Source of the DNA: Climacium dendroides
Lineage: Eukaryota > Streptophyta > Bryopsida > Hypnales > Climaciaceae
Length of the DNA: 64,000 nt
Assembly: GCA_950106755.1 (NCBI GenBank)
Contig: OX467083.1
Location: 28,577,029 to 28,641,028, forward strand
Reading direction: 5' to 3'
Shown: piece after piece, positions 23,331 to 36,440 of the stretch
Position numbering within the stretch: position 1 is the first letter of the stretch
How the letters are laid out: each line of letters opens with the position of its first letter
Notes under the pieces: generated by a model
Databases searched by the model: none
The model's input: only the letters and a program-made list of their open reading frames with translations
Told to the model about the DNA's origin: nothing
Program-made: the position numbers and the translations under genes

Positions 23331-26300
23331 AGTACCTAAATGTCACAAAATTGCAAAAAAAACCCAATTCAAATCTAACTTAATTACAATGTCTAGCCAA
23401 AAGGCCAAATTAACTACGGCCGCTATGGTTTTTAGGGCAAAAGTTCACAATCTAAAATTTAAAAACCTAAGTTTAGGATCAGTTCATATCATTTCTCAAA
23501 AGAAAAATATACATTGAAATTCATCACTCCTAAGAAAAGTTGTGACTAGATGAGGTTTAGTCTTTAGAATGGATATTTAAACTTCATCCATTTTTATTAC
23601 CAACTTCTAATTTCAATTCACTTTGAGATTTTAGCTCTATTTTTAGGTTAAAAAATTATAACTAAATGTCAAGTTTGGACTCAGATGAAAAAAATTTACC
23701 TAACTTCACCAATTTCTTAGTCTAAACTTCATCCTTCATTATTTTTTAAGGGCTCAAATATTTTCCAAGGTTCAAAGTGGCTCTAGACTTTCCTAAATTC
23801 CTTCTATCAAATTCTAGACCTAAATTTTTTACTTGGTAAATCTTAAGATAGTTTGATTTGCTAATTCCTTGTTACTGAAGGAATTGAATTACCTTTAGTC
23901 AATTATTATTTTTAGACTTTAAATACTTGTTCCTTAAAGAGTTTAAATTCACCTTTTCAAAATGCTAAGTTACTTCAAATTTGAACCTTCTTAGTTATTG
24001 ATGGATGAAGTTTGATAGGTAGATTACAAAATAATTTTTAAAAAACAATTTAAAAAAGTAAAAAAAGTAAAAAAGTAAAAAAAAGTAAATAACAATTTTT
24101 AAATTTTTTTAAATTCAATTTTTAAAAAATTTATTATTATTATTATTCAATGTGGTAGTTGCTCAGCCATGTCAAACTGGTATTGTGAATGAGTTCCCAT
24201 AGTCTGAGACCTTCCAAGGAACTCTAGAGAACTCACGGTCTTGTTGAGTAGGTAAATCTCATCTAATGCTTCATCCTCTATTTGCTACTAATTTAAAATT
24301 TAAAAATAACTTTTAACTTTACTTTTGGAGTTTGGATTATTTTTGTTTATTGTTTTCTAATGTTGTTCCTTTTAGATGACTTTAGCTAACTTTCATCCAA
24401 TCTATATACTAAACTTCATCCACCTATATCTTACTTGTTTTAGACCTAATTCTCATATGTTTATATTTTTGAAAATCCTTGGACTTATTCTATAAGTTTT
24501 TAAAACTAAACTTGAAATCAAACCTAATATTTAAGGTCTAAATCTAACTTGAAGTTTAGCTAGGAATTAAAATGGCTAATCAAAAAAATTAAAAAAAGAT
24601 AAAGGAATTAGTAACTTATCTTAAATGAAACCTCATCAATGAGATGGTCAAATATGCCTTCAAAATCCTCTTCGTTTCCTTTTAATTTTTCACTCACCAC
24701 TTGAAGATGTGGAATTAATACAAATTGGGAAGTTGTACTTCCAACTATTTTTTTTCTACTACTATTCTATTCCAATATTGCTATTCTAATAATTGACTTT
24801 GCAATGAAATTTAATATATACTACAAATTCCAAAAAGATAATTGACAATGGCAAACTCCCTATCTTCTTATCAAGTCTTCTTCTAATCCTATCTTGTTTT
24901 TAATTATTGAACTTCTCAACCTTCATCCTTCCATACTCATTTTATTAGTTGTTGTGATGTGCTTAGAGATGGTTTACTTGCTATTTTTCTTGCCTCCAAG
25001 CTCTTCTCTTACCTCTACTAGTTCTAAGTTGTTTCTAATGTTTGGTAATTCTACACTTAGAAGTTATGGCAATTTTTTGGCTATGGTTATATTTTTTTTC
25101 TATACCTCCCAACCTCCTCTATGCTACTTCTATACTACTTCTATACTACTTCTATGCTAATCTAGATTTTTTTTTTTCTAAACACCAAAAAAATGTTTGC
25201 ACATTTACATTTATTTTTTCAGACTTTGGAATGTCGGTTCTTTTAGAGTTGAACACAAAGAAAAACAACTAGAACCAACAAGACAAATCAATATTCTAGG
25301 GTTCAAAGGAACCAACCCACCAAACTTCAAAGAGCTAGCTTCACTAAACTGGCAAGCTGCTTACCCCATTTTCCTTCCTTGAGTTGCCACATGTCCTTTT
25401 CTAATTGGATAGACCCCAGTTTTTAGTGGCATGGCCTACATATGATTAGTTGGACCTTCCAAAGACCAAAAATTTCAGCCCTTGTAATTTGGTCTACAAA
25501 TTTTGGGCCCTTTTTCCTGCTGAATTTTTTTCATATTTAGACTTCAAAAACATTGGGGGAATTTTGAACTAAAAATTAGCCTTTTGGGTAGTTTTGAACA
25601 CCAAAAATGGACCATTTTTGGATATTAATTTTTGATGCTTAAGGAGCTAATACTTGGGGAACAAAAGGCCAATTTTCTATACTAACTAAGAGGTTCATTC
25701 TCATTACTTGTAATCTAAAAAACGTGACTTATTTTCATGTGAATTATCATATGAATGTGACTTAATGTAATGAGATGTATTAGTTGAAAAGACAAATTTA
25801 TTTTTTGACAAAAGGTATTTAAAATTAAATGTTGAATTTTAATAATGTATCACTTTTTGAAATATTTTTCTTTAATTTAAAATTTTTGGAAATGTCAATA
25901 ATCTTTTACATAAAGAAATTTGTAAATACAAAAATTATTTGATATCAAAACCGATTGTGGTAAAAAATGTAACAAGAAATTCTAGAATTTGATTAAAATA
26001 AGGATTTAATATTTAAAATAACTTGTTTAGTAATCTTTGATATTGTTTGCCTTAAATAAGGCATCAATCAAGAGAAAAATAATGCCAAAAGAAAAAATTG
26101 AATAATATCTAATTCCACATCAATAAGACCTTATATTAATTAATGAACAATCACAAACTTTAATTACATTAGAAACTAATATAAACAAAAATGTTGAAGA
26201 TATTAGGAAAATTGAAGTTGAGCAAAATAGTAGTATAAGAACTATAAGCATTAAATCAAGGTAGTGTAAATCACTAAATTGTGAAGGAACAAACTCATGC

Positions 26301-26400
26301 ACAAAGTGTTGTTATTGTTGAAGGTCTTACTTTAATAATAATACTGAAAAAATATGAGTAGAGAAGTGACTTTAAATATTGCAATTGAGTTTGATCAAAG
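23331..26400. other. AT-rich repeat-derived DNA without genes
   Basis: Contains an A-rich AAAAAAGT tract (24050-24090). A GCCATGTCAAACTG motif at 24160-24180 recurs at 29000. There is a run of TACTTCTATAC units near 25120-25150. No gene seen. Confidence 0.4.
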
Positions 26401-26417
26401 AATTGCTTCTCTAATTC

Positions 26418-26443
26418 AATTGTCTCTAAATTTAGAGACAATT
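26418..26443. repeat. Perfect 26-bp palindrome
   Basis: AATTGTCTCTAAA followed directly by its reverse complement. No loop, no T-run after it, and no gene nearby. Confidence 0.8.
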
Positions 26444-26499
26444 ATATTTGGAGATACTTATTTGGAGAGAAAAAAAGGATTCAAGTGATGCTTTTGAAT

Positions 26500-27400
26500 T
26501 AAATCAAGAAACAACTCTAAATATAATTAAAAATGTTAGTCAAGGAGAAATTCCAAATGTTGTTGAAGAAATACCATGAGAATCATCCAAAGAACTTAAG
26601 AAAGAAATATTACCAAATATTTCTAAAGAAAAAGATGATAGAGATTTCACAACTAGTGTACCAAAAAAATTCACATGAAACAACAATAGTAGAAGGTGTC
26701 AAAGACAACAAAGATTCAAGACTTTTAATGAAATTAAAGAAGAAACAATGCAATATATTGGTGAAGAGCCCAAGCAAAAATCATTTGTACAATTGTACCT
26801 TTCACAATACATCAATCTTCTAGTGAAATCGTTAGAGAAATTCCAAAAGAACCAACAATGGAAACAACTCAAAATTTTAGATGTTAGAGAAACCTCAACA
26901 TCTACATAAGAAACAAAGATTAATTCTACAAGTTCAAACAATAAACTTCAAAAAGAGCTTCACATACAAGAATATGTTCCACAAGACATTGTTGTAGAAA
27001 AAACAAGACCAATTGTAAAAGAGCCAATATTAGAAGATTTAGCTATACAACCTCTTGATTTCAACAATTTTATTGCAAAAGAATCTATTGTAGGAGTCTT
27101 TTGCACAAAAAATATTGCACAATAATATGTTCCAAAACCTCTTGAAAAAGAATTTGTTGCAAAGGTCATTATTGTTTAAAGATATGTAATACAACAATTA
27201 GTCACTATAATAATTTATTGTAGAAGAATTTCTTGCACAAGAACCACTTGTACATGAACCTATTCCTCAAGGACCTTCTATAAAAGAATTTGTTACTTAA
27301 GAACTAGCTACACAAAATATTTTATACAAGAGTTTGTTTAAAAATTTATTGTACAAGAGACTATTGTACAAGTATCTAATACTCCAAAATCAATCATAAA
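26500..27400 (+). pseudogene. Decayed ORF with Glu/Pro/Lys-rich repeats
   Basis: Translating + and switching frame at a few points gives repeated short phrases of the type EIPNVVEEIP, KEILPNISKEK, IVKEPILEDL, PLEKEFVAK and FLAQEPLVHEPIPQ, broken by several stops. The phrases recur every 8-12 residues, unlike random AT-rich translation. I cannot name a family. It may be a broken low-complexity protein or a TE-borne ORF. Confidence 0.35.
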
Positions 27401-27479
27401 CAATTTATGCAAATCAAATAGTAACAAAGGTAATATTAGATTCAATTATAAAAATAATCATTTTACAAGATTCAATTAC

Positions 27480-29060
27480 AAAAAAATTGAATAATCAAAT
27501 CCTATCATGCCAACAATAATTTTAAAAGAACAACAACCAATTAATATTATATTTTTATTAGAAAAAAAACTTTCTTTTCATGTATTTTTTTTATTTATCA
27601 ATATATTTAAATTCAAAATTTTCATGAAATACATTCAGTATGTAAAGTCAAAAATAAAATTATATATAGGTGATGTATTTTATATGATTAAAAATTAGAT
27701 ATTTTTGATATATTCATTTAATATAAAATAATAATAAAAATTTAAAATATAATTTATAGATTCAAATTATATATATAACTTTATAAGATAATATATTATA
27801 TTTTAATTTATTCATTAAAAAATATTTGTTATAAAAACAATTAATTTAAAAATTTATGTTTGTATTCTTTAAATTTTTTTTAAGAATTTTTTTACTACAT
27901 CATAATAATATCATATAGTATCATGTAGAATATATATGAATCATTTTAATTAATAAAATTCAAAAGACCTTGCACTTAACACTTATGATGCAAGTGCCTT
28001 GCAATATTTTATTTTATTTTATTTCATTTTTAAAGAAAAATTCAATTCAATGTTCAAACACTATATTCTATATTTTTCTATTTTCGAAGAAGGCATATAA
28101 TCTATGAAGTCTCTCTCCCAAAACTTGTCTTCCATCTAAAGTTTAATGTCTATTTACTACAAAAAAATTTCAATTTTATCAAAACATTGCCTTGTAGTGC
28201 ATTGTGTCAAAAAACCTTGTCTATGGTCTACCACAATGTGTAAATATCCAAGAATCTTTAGTTCTAATACTAGTAGAAAATAAAGTATGAATCAACACAT
28301 TTTGTTGATTTGGTCAACTTTATTCATGCCCTCCTTGTTAGTACTAGTACGTGCAAATAAATACATTCATTCAATCTTTCAATATTAAATGCAATTGTAA
28401 ATGATTCAATAATATTTCAATGACATGATAATGAATTTTCAAGAGGGGAGCGCAAAAGTCTTACATGAGTGCAAAGATAGGGTTTTGTGAATTCCAATTT
28501 AAAAATAAATAAAAGACCACTTATAAAGATTACTAGTAGTAGTTTACAAATAAACCCTCCAATATTAATGAAATATCTATAATGGGATCTATAAAATATC
28601 TTTAAAATATTCTATAATTTTTTAAATTTCTAGAGTATTTTTATTGTATCATAGCCCCTCTTTAAATACCTTTTAAACGCACATGGGTTCGTAAAAATGC
28701 TATAAGGGCAATCCCAAAGAATGAATTATATGTCAATTAGTTTTGTGTAAATATAAGGCTATATACCTTATACATCATTTCAAGCCAATAGATGTTTTTT
28801 GAGGCATTAGAAAGCCGTTTCAGGCCCAATCATTATGTTGTGAATTAGCTACTACTAGCCATAATAAAAAGTAGTTAAAAAAATAATTTTAAAATTTTAT
28901 TAAAAAAGCATTAAATTTTTTAAAAACTTAATGAAAACTTAGTTTTTTTCAAATTTAAAAAGAAATTGAATATTATTTTTTTGATGTGGTAGTAGTTTTG
29001 CCATGTCAAACTATTGATGTGGCCTAATTTCCATGTTTCTAATGGTCTAAGAATTCATAG
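27480..29060. other. Very AT-rich intergenic DNA
   Basis: No gene seen. GGCATTAGAAAGCCGTTTCAG at about 28,803 resembles one end of the GGCCT-type MITEs at 34.3 and 40.3 kb, but no matching second end was found. Confidence 0.4.
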
Positions 29061-29232
29061 GCCTTCACTTGCCTACAATAGTGTCAAACTCTGCTTGTAG
29101 TTTCTTCATCACAATGGGATTGTGAATGCATTCTGCAATTGCCCATTCTATTGTATTAGTAGTTATACTCATACTTGTTGTGAAAGAATCTTGTTTTTCA
29201 AAATAGAAGCAAAAAATAACTTAGCTACATTA

Positions 29233-29447
29233 CACTACAAGAGAAATTGGTCCTAATTGACAAAAATCAGCCCGTCCTAATCTATAGAAATTTGATAGGT
29301 TTTTGTCAATTAGGACAAAAAATTGTCCGAATTGACAAAAAATTGTCCAAATTGACAAAAACCTGTCAATTTTTTGTAGATTAGGACGGGCTGATTTTTG
29401 TCAATTAGGACGAGTTTCTGTCATTTTGGACAGGTTTTCTTGTAGTG
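29233..29447. mobile_element. CACTA-type MITE in intron 2 of P450 copy C
   Basis: Ends CACTACAAGAG...CTTGTAGTG, the standard plant CACTA terminus, with 3-bp target duplication TTA (29230-29232, 29448-29450). The interior is largely self-complementary (TAATTGACAAAAATCAGCCC and its mirror). Copy B keeps the empty site (CTTTAGTAATGTAGC near 48,610), proving insertion after the copies separated. 215 bp, no transposase. Confidence 0.93.
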
Positions 29448-29677
29448 TTACTAAGGTTTATAATTCACAAGATGAACTTGAAGATTGGAAATCAACAATA
29501 TAATTGTAAAACTTTGTAAAGACAATATAGTAATCTTAGTGTGTGAATTTCATCATATAAATTTCTAACAAACAAATCATCAAATTCAACATGAGAATAC
29601 CTTCATGTAGTTTCCATATGATTATACTTCATTTTTTAACTTCAAAAATTTAAATGGTGAAGCTGTAGAATTAAAGA

Positions 29678-29682
<5 letters not shown>

Positions 29683-29746
<64 letters not shown>
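29683..29746. repeat. (TA)n microsatellite
   Basis: About 32 uninterrupted TA units in intron 2 of P450 copy C. The equivalent place in A and B has only short TATATA runs. Confidence 0.97.
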
Positions 29747-29748
<2 letters not shown>

Positions 29749-31788
29749 TTCTTAATAGCCTCTATCGTTAATGAAAAGGAATTGCACTCTTACCCACAAT
29801 GTATTCCTGACAAAGACATTGTCATTAGTGATGTCAAATTGCAATGTCTCATCTTCCATTTCATCTAAAAGGACATCTACCATATCTTTGACAAAAATAG
29901 AACCACTCTTCAGTTGCACAACATGCTTAAATATGATTCATTTGGAGATATGAAAGCATCCATTTTCTCTTTTAACTCTTGCATTTCTCTTTCATGCCTA
30001 AAGACATCCATCCACTTGAACACGGGAATGAAGTCTCCTAGATTTATAAATTGAGTTTGGCAATGCCTAACAAAATCTTTCTGAAATTGTTCACTTGCTC
30101 GAGTTCTTGTTCATCAAGTTTCTTTCCCGAAGCCATTGACATAAAACGCCTTTTGAGAATCATGCGTGATATGATATTAGTTATGGCCACATCAATGTGG
30201 CTTTTTAGAGGCACCACTATGATACCATCTTGGGGAATCACATACATGACATGAGTGATTTCTTTTGTTCATATATTTGTTGCTAGTTAAATTTGTTTAT
30301 TGGTTCTAAGTTGTATGTGTAGTATTTTCTTCAAGTGGAGCCTCACAAGTGAATTTGATGTCTTTAGCGATATTTGATATCAAACATACTTACACTTATT
30401 TAAAAACAATGACTTTCAAAGTACAAAAATTGAATTGAAGAGGACTAAAATGAAATGATTTTCAACTCAACTTTAGAAATGAAGGACTTTCAATTATCTA
30501 AAGACTATTAAAGCTCTACAAACTAGAAGTACTTTAGACTTATTAAGTTTGTATTTCAGCATATCACATGGTTTTAAGAGAAAGATGTTATAAAATGAAA
30601 ATCCTTTTAAATTGTATAAAAAATTGTGATTTTCAAAATTTCTCATAAATAAGGAGTTGGATTAAACATGGATACAATTCAAACATTTTTTTAGCTAATT
30701 ATCATGTTTATAAAAAATTTCTTCATAAATTAGTATTCCAATTGTTCCTTTTGCCTCAAATCTGAAATAAAGACAATTCCGGATTTGACAACAAAGGAAT
30801 GAAAAGAAATATCAAAAGTGTTCAATTTTCTTTGCTCAATAGTATTTTGGATGGAATATTACAATTTTCTTATGAATTTTGTCATTATATTCATATAAAT
30901 AAAATATGTACAATTTCTAACACACATTGAATGAGTGAAAAAATGACAGTGTTTTAGGGAGATAGTCCTTAGTTTTTGGAACCCATATTGTGCCATTGTC
31001 CAACAAGATATTGATTTATTCAAGATGTATACTATCAAATGAAAGACTATGAAAGCCTACTCTTGTTTGTTTGGTAAATTTAAAGATATTATTTTGAAAA
31101 TTTGTAACTTATTTATACATTGTTCTTATTAATAATGTATGATAAAGTGCATTGTAAGCCTCTTTTAGTTGTCAATGAGATTTAGTAGAACTAATTCATG
31201 TTTAGAATTACAAACTATATCCTGTTGTCACTTGTGTCTCTTATAGGTGTACATTGATACTTGAATTCTACTAAATTCTACCATTCTATTGCTAACTATC
31301 TTGAAATTTTCTAAATTCTACCATTCTATCACTAACTATCTTGAGTATTCTAGACACTCAAGCTTCTATCTTAGTCTTTCGTATTTGAAGTCAAAATGCA
31401 GCAACCCAAAACACCATCTCTATAACTTCAACCAAATACAATTTCTACAAATGGCAATCACTCAATGAATAAGGAGAGGCATGTTATTTTCCAAAACTTT
31501 GGGTTGGTCTTAGCATTCCCATCCGCTTGATCATTCAAGTTATATTCAACAACATGAAATTGAATCCTTGTTACGGAAATAGCATGCCTCAGACCCTCAC
31601 CACTGCCATGGCTTGCATGTTACTTCTTAATAATGAGGCTTGTTAGATTCAACATCCTCATAGAAGCATTTGAATCTAGTTTCCAAGGGGAGGGAGGAAG
31701 AAGAGGCATCTCAATACCTCCAGGAAGAACCACATCTGAAAAAGAACTTGAGATTCGGCTCGAGAAATTGGAGCCTTGGGTCTTGAGA

Positions 31789-31990
31789 AAATTGTGTGAT
31801 TTACGTACAACCCAATATGTCAACCTCCTATTTTTCTGTCAGCTGGTCCGGCAGATGTAAACGAGTCGTAAGGGACGTCTCGATTGAGCTTGCAATTCTA
31901 GCTGGATATATGTATCGAAGGATGCGACTGGTCAGCCATTTTTTGGGTCATTTCTGTGGCGACAGTACCATTTACAATGAGGTATAAACA
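31789..31990. mobile_element. ~200-bp insertion splitting exon 1 of P450 copy C
   Basis: Comparison with A and B shows foreign DNA between ...TCTTGAGAA and ATTCTTCCGCTGCC. The insert begins AATTGTGTGATTTAC and ends GTATAAACAATT, only weakly inverted. A ~25-bp piece of exon (GGGAGGTAGCCACTAC region in A) is also lost. Origin unknown. Confidence 0.65.
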
Positions 31991-32285
31991 ATTCTTCCGC
32001 TGCCTCAGTCTTGGCCCCAGCCAAATGGACATCAGCAGCCCATATGTCTCGGCCAGTTTGGCAAAATCCCGTTGTGGGAATTTGCCCACCAAGTGCAAGG
32101 AACCGATGAAGGGGAGACCCCGTGGGCCTGGAGGTAAATTCTTGTGTTTGCTGCTCGCGAGCAACTTGCCTAGCTGCAGAAGAATGCCAAGCACCACTGC
32201 GCAGACAACCTGCTCAGACAGCAGCAGCGCCACATTCATGTGGTTGCGCACAGCCACCAATTTGAGCAAACATTTTGAGACTCAT

Positions 32286-33150
32286 TCAACTGATATCCAC
32301 ACATTCATACAGCTGCGCGTAGTGTAGATGTGGTTTGAGCAGATTTTTGAGATTTAACTGATATCCACACATGCAATCTGTGGAGCAACGACTACTTTGA
32401 GAAAACATTTTGAGACTAAACTGACATCCACATCCGCTGATCTACACATTCATATAGTTGCACATAGTATCAAGTTTGAGCAAATTTTTTAGGCTATAAC
32501 CAATATCCACACGCAAGAGGAAGAGAGCCTGCTTGCATAAGATTGTTTGGAATCAAAGCAGAGAAGAGAAGCGTACACTCCAATGAAACTCCCGATTGAA
32601 GGCATCGTCATTGTCACCCCGCAAAGATTGATAGTCAGGCTCACACACAATTCGAATGCAAGTGAACTTACAAGTCGGATGTTCTAGAAGTCGATGAACT
32701 CCGAATTCACAGTCGCAAGACTGCAGTCTGACGAGCTCAAATTGGGCTGCAAGTGCACATTATTGCTCAAACAATACGTGAGACAGTATGCTAATGGCGG
32801 GCACTGCACGTTGGCTCCCGTGACTATATAGCTAGGGTGCATGATACCTTCGTGGAACGCAGTTAAGTCGAGAAAACAAGGAAAATGTGTCAGATTCCAC
32901 AACCTGGTCTTTTGAAATAATTGGTTTTTTGAATCATGCCTTGTTGCTGGAATACGACCCACAGAAAGACAGTGGACAACATTGATTGTTGGTGTTATAT
33001 GGGCCCATTCATTTGAATTCATGGGGTTTGCATCTGTACTGTGTACTATGAGGCAATGAGCAACAAAAGGTAGCAATGCTCTGCACGTCACTAAGTAACC
33101 TGTAGCGAAGTGGTGGCAATGCCCTGCATGACTTGAGAACACGTGGTAAA
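32286..33150 (-). promoter_or_regulatory. 5' region of P450 copy C
   Basis: Follows the leader of A and B, with small indels, up to a CTATATAG at about 32,823-32,830 (equivalent of the TATA box). It then shares a further stretch with D (CATGCCTTGTTGCTGGAATA) not present in A or B. The upstream ORF is broken. Confidence 0.6.
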
Positions 33151-33549
33151 AATTTCAGAAATTTCCACTGCATGGATTGCAAGATATAAGCACTCAAATT
33201 CACAGAAATCATTTTTGGGGCCTTGTGAAAAAGAGGACAATTGCACTTCATTAGCTCACTTTTCTACAAAAAGAATGTCTAAAATGGATCATTTTTTTTT
33301 TCCTAAACAAGTTGGCTAAATGCTTGAAAAATTTCAGATCATTTGGAATTGTACAACATAAAAGCAAAAAATAATATTAAGTAGAAAGAAGTAGAGAATG
33401 ATTCAAAATACTAAATTCATAAGAATTTATTTATGGAATTGAAAAATGCCAATCCCAGTGGTTGAAATGTTGTTGTAAACAATCTACATCCTATAATTTA
33501 ATTTTTTTTCAAAAAATATTGAAAATTGAATAAGACTTCAAAGTTTATT

Positions 33550-33700
33550 TTAGAGTAGAGAATTTATAACTGCCTACAAACAAAAACTTCTCATAACTTT
33601 CATCTCATTGATTAAAATGGAATGATTCAAAGCTTTCTATATACATATAACTATAGAAAACCAATTTCAAATTTTTGTTTTCAAAAATCGTGATTTTTTT
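33550..33700 (+). repeat. Dispersed repeat, inverted partner at 22.74-22.90 kb
   Basis: CTGCCTACAAACAAAAACTT, CATCTCATTGATTAAAATGG, AATGATTCAAAGCTTTCTAT and ATAGAAAACC match the earlier copy in reverse. The surrounding 33.2-33.9 kb is non-coding. Confidence 0.6.
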
Positions 33701-34262
33701 TAATCTGCCTACACTGCCTCTCTAAGAAAAAAAGTAACATATTCAACCATAATTTTTTATTCGTATATCCAAATGTCATGAAATTTAATGCATATAAAAG
33801 ATATTATTCTTCTCTACCTTCTATTAAAATTTCAATTTAATTAAAATATGCAAATCTCTAGTCACATATATCTATCCAAAATTTCTATATTGCCAAAAAA
33901 CGTATGTTGGTCTTTTAGGGGTCAAGAAAATTTAAAATCACTTTTTGACAACCAACAAGATCCTTCAAAAAAATTCAATATAATAATAGAACCATGATGA
34001 ATTTCTTATTTTTTTGGTTTTAGGTGTACTTACTTTATCCCCTAAGGACTAAAGGGGGTGTACATTCAAAATGTACTAAATTTGCCAAGAACTTGAGCAA
34101 TTTGTTTTCTCATTTTTTAAAGTTTAAATAGAATATAATTGTAGGATCTTGTAGTTCACATTGAAATTGAGCACCTCAAAAAATTTCAGATTATTTGACT
34201 TTATAGTTTAGTAGATATTTAAGTTTGTAGTTTTATTTGGGTCAATGGAAAAATGGGTCAAT

Positions 34263-34559
34263 GCACATTAGAAGACATTTCAGGCCTCTATTTCCTTGTT
34301 CAGGCATTTCAGGCCTCTATTTCCTTGTTGTTCCCACAGCAACGGAACGGCCAATTGTCAGGGGAAAAAATTTTCAAAAAAAAAATTTAGTTCTTAGAAT
34401 GCCAAAAAAAGTTGAATTTTTTTTTTTAAATTTCAAAAATGACATGGCAGGGTTTCGACCACATCATCACAGTGCGTTGTCACTGCTGCAGTGCACTACG
34501 GGGAGTTCCCTGCCATGATAACTCGCGGCCCTATAGAGGCCTCAAATGTCTTCTAATGC
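34263..34559. mobile_element. MITE with GGCCT-containing ends, copy 1
   Basis: Left CATTAGAAGACATTTCAGGC is mirrored at the right by AGGCCTCAAATGTCTTCTAA followed by TGC. An internal TTTCAGGCCTCTATTTCCTT is duplicated. Same family as 40292-40594. Target duplication not clear. Confidence 0.8.
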
Positions 34560-36079
34560 TTTGAAGGAGTATATCTTAGTGAGAATATTTTAAAATGATA
34601 ACATTTTGTGCTCAATGAAAGACAAAAGAATTGAAAATGCTCATGACTGTAAGATTTCACAACATTCTAACCATTTTGCAATTTTTGGTGGAGCTTGCAA
34701 TGCATAGTGGTCATTGAAATGAGAGTAGTTTTGCAAGGAAAAAAAGAATGGGCATACTTGTCTTTTTCTTAAGTTCCTTGAATTTGTTTTTTTTGAGATC
34801 AACAACAATCACACTACTTGGCTAATTTTTCAACCCATGTTGTGAGTGTCCATTTAGTCACTTAGGGCTCATAAATTTTTTTTTATTTTAATTTTATTAG
34901 TTTTGAGTATAGTTTCATATACAAAAATCCCCCAAAAGAGTGAATAACCAAAATAGAGATGTCACATACCAATATAGCATTTGGTCCTAAATAGAGCATT
35001 TTTCTTTAATTATAATAAAATCTCGCATGTAGATAGGGTAGAAATCCGAAAATTGTATAAAACAAGCGTGTTTAATAAAAATTATCAAACTTGTTAAAAC
35101 CTGCCTTTCTTTGACAAATTCTAGCTAAATTGGTCTAAGGAAACTATGTGAGAATCTTAGTTTAGATTCTCTAAAAGAGGTTTCAGTATCCCCATTCCAT
35201 CAGTGAAATATTAAAAATCCCAATTGTTAGCCTACAGGTGAAAAAAACTCAAGACAAACAAGAGAAGGGCATCTACAACCTAAATACAATGATTTGAGGT
35301 GGGAATCATGCCAAGAGTCCAATGGCACAATCGGTTTGCTAAGATTCCTTTCAATTTGGAAGATTTCCTGATTATCAAAAAATTAAAGGAGATAGTGGGA
35401 TTTGATTCTCCTTCTTCAGATGTATAAAGTAAAAATATGAGCTTGTACATCTTTTGTGAAATTCCATGAGAGGTTCCATGAAAATTCTTGTTTTTTTCTG
35501 ATCTCCAAAAGATCTTTTTCCAAGCGGTTAACCACTGAAAGCCTCGATGGAAAATTCCTAGAAATTATCTAGGTTGCGGTAAAATCTCACTAAAAATCAA
35601 TAAAGCTTCTTTTAACAATATTCTTTCCAACAAGTTTTGTGGCATCCCAATAGTCAAAAGACTCAAAACTAACAAGATCCTTCAAGATTAGTAAAATTGA
35701 AGATTAAACGTGGAGTTGATCGGTGTATCAGGAGCATACGGAATCAGATTGAGGTCAAAGCAGGATCTTTTTTTACTCCCTTACATCTACTAAAGAGCTT
35801 AAACTAGTTACTTTTTAAAAAAAAGTCAACTTCCAAAAGTTAAATTTTTATCCCTCTTTGGATTCTAGTTGATGCTAGCTTTTAGTGGTTTTTTAGCGGA
35901 TGAATAAGAGGTGGGGAGGTTTCTTTAAACTAAAAATGACCTCCTGAAGCCAATGGCGCAATTTGTTTGCAATTTAGAATCTTTCTCTAAAAGTTAGAGT
36001 TTTGGATCAGTGTAAAAAGTTAAAACTTGAAGATTAAAATGAAAATCTTAGGTGATAAGATTACCTTGTAGGAATTTGG

Positions 36080-36440
36080 GGGGAGTGAGGCCTTTGGAAA
36101 AGTATATAAGATCTCTCATTTTTCTCTCAAATCACCCCTTAGGTTCATTTTGAATTGCCTTGTTTTCATTTTAGTCCATTTAGTTGGATTTTGGCCATTT
36201 AGGTCATGTTGCCAAATTCTGGTGTTTTTGGAGCATTTCAAGCTTTATTTTTGTTCTTTTTTAAGCTTTCTTAAAGGACTTGGGGTCCCTTCAAGCTTGG
36301 CTAATTGCTTTGTTGTCTTTGTTGAGTTTTTGAAACTTTGGTTGGAGTTTTTGTTGAAGTATTTTGGGGTTTTGTGTTGACTTGTACTAATCCTAGAGCC
36401 CCTTCCCCTTGTGATTGGCGATGCCGCTTAGGGGGAGCCT
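36080..36440 (+). mobile_element. Possible LTR end and primer-binding site
   Basis: A TATATAAG at about 36,103 is followed after ~310 bp by GATTGGCGATGCCGCTTAGG, which resembles the tRNA-Arg-type primer-binding sites of plant Ty3 elements (TGGCGACTC...). AAGCTTTGACTT-like words repeat three times downstream (36,580-36,700). No partner LTR or pol was found in the inserted block, so this is tentative. Confidence 0.3.

Larger units (their letters stand above)
29075..32285 (-). pseudogene. Cytochrome P450 pseudogene, copy C
   Basis: Same exon order as A and B but dead. The start ATG is at 32283-32285. The Trp24 codon (TGG in A and B) is TGA here. Exon 1 keeps the PPGPRGLPFIGSLHLVGKFP hinge and is then interrupted near 31,990 by about 200 bp of foreign sequence, with loss of about 25 bp of exon. 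The remainder (SNFSSRISSSFSDVVLPG) lies at 31725-31790. Exon 2 (about 29,790-30,366) has frameshifts. Exon 3 keeps only its first ~40 codons, with the I-helix region reading TSMSITT, and ends at 29,075, so ExxR and the heme loop are missing. It also shows RLHLKK instead of the C-helix Trp motif, so that change predates the duplications. Insertions lie in intron 2. Confidence 0.9.

Noticed and set aside
26418..26443. 26-bp palindrome as a terminator or regulatory site
   Set aside because: No nearby gene and strongly AT-rich surroundings where such palindromes arise by chance.
34042..34060. CCCCTAAGGACTAAAGGGG as a terminator-like or TIR hairpin
   Set aside because: A similar palindrome occurs near 39,369, but the two are not placed as mirror ends of one element and no gene ends here; left as unexplained.
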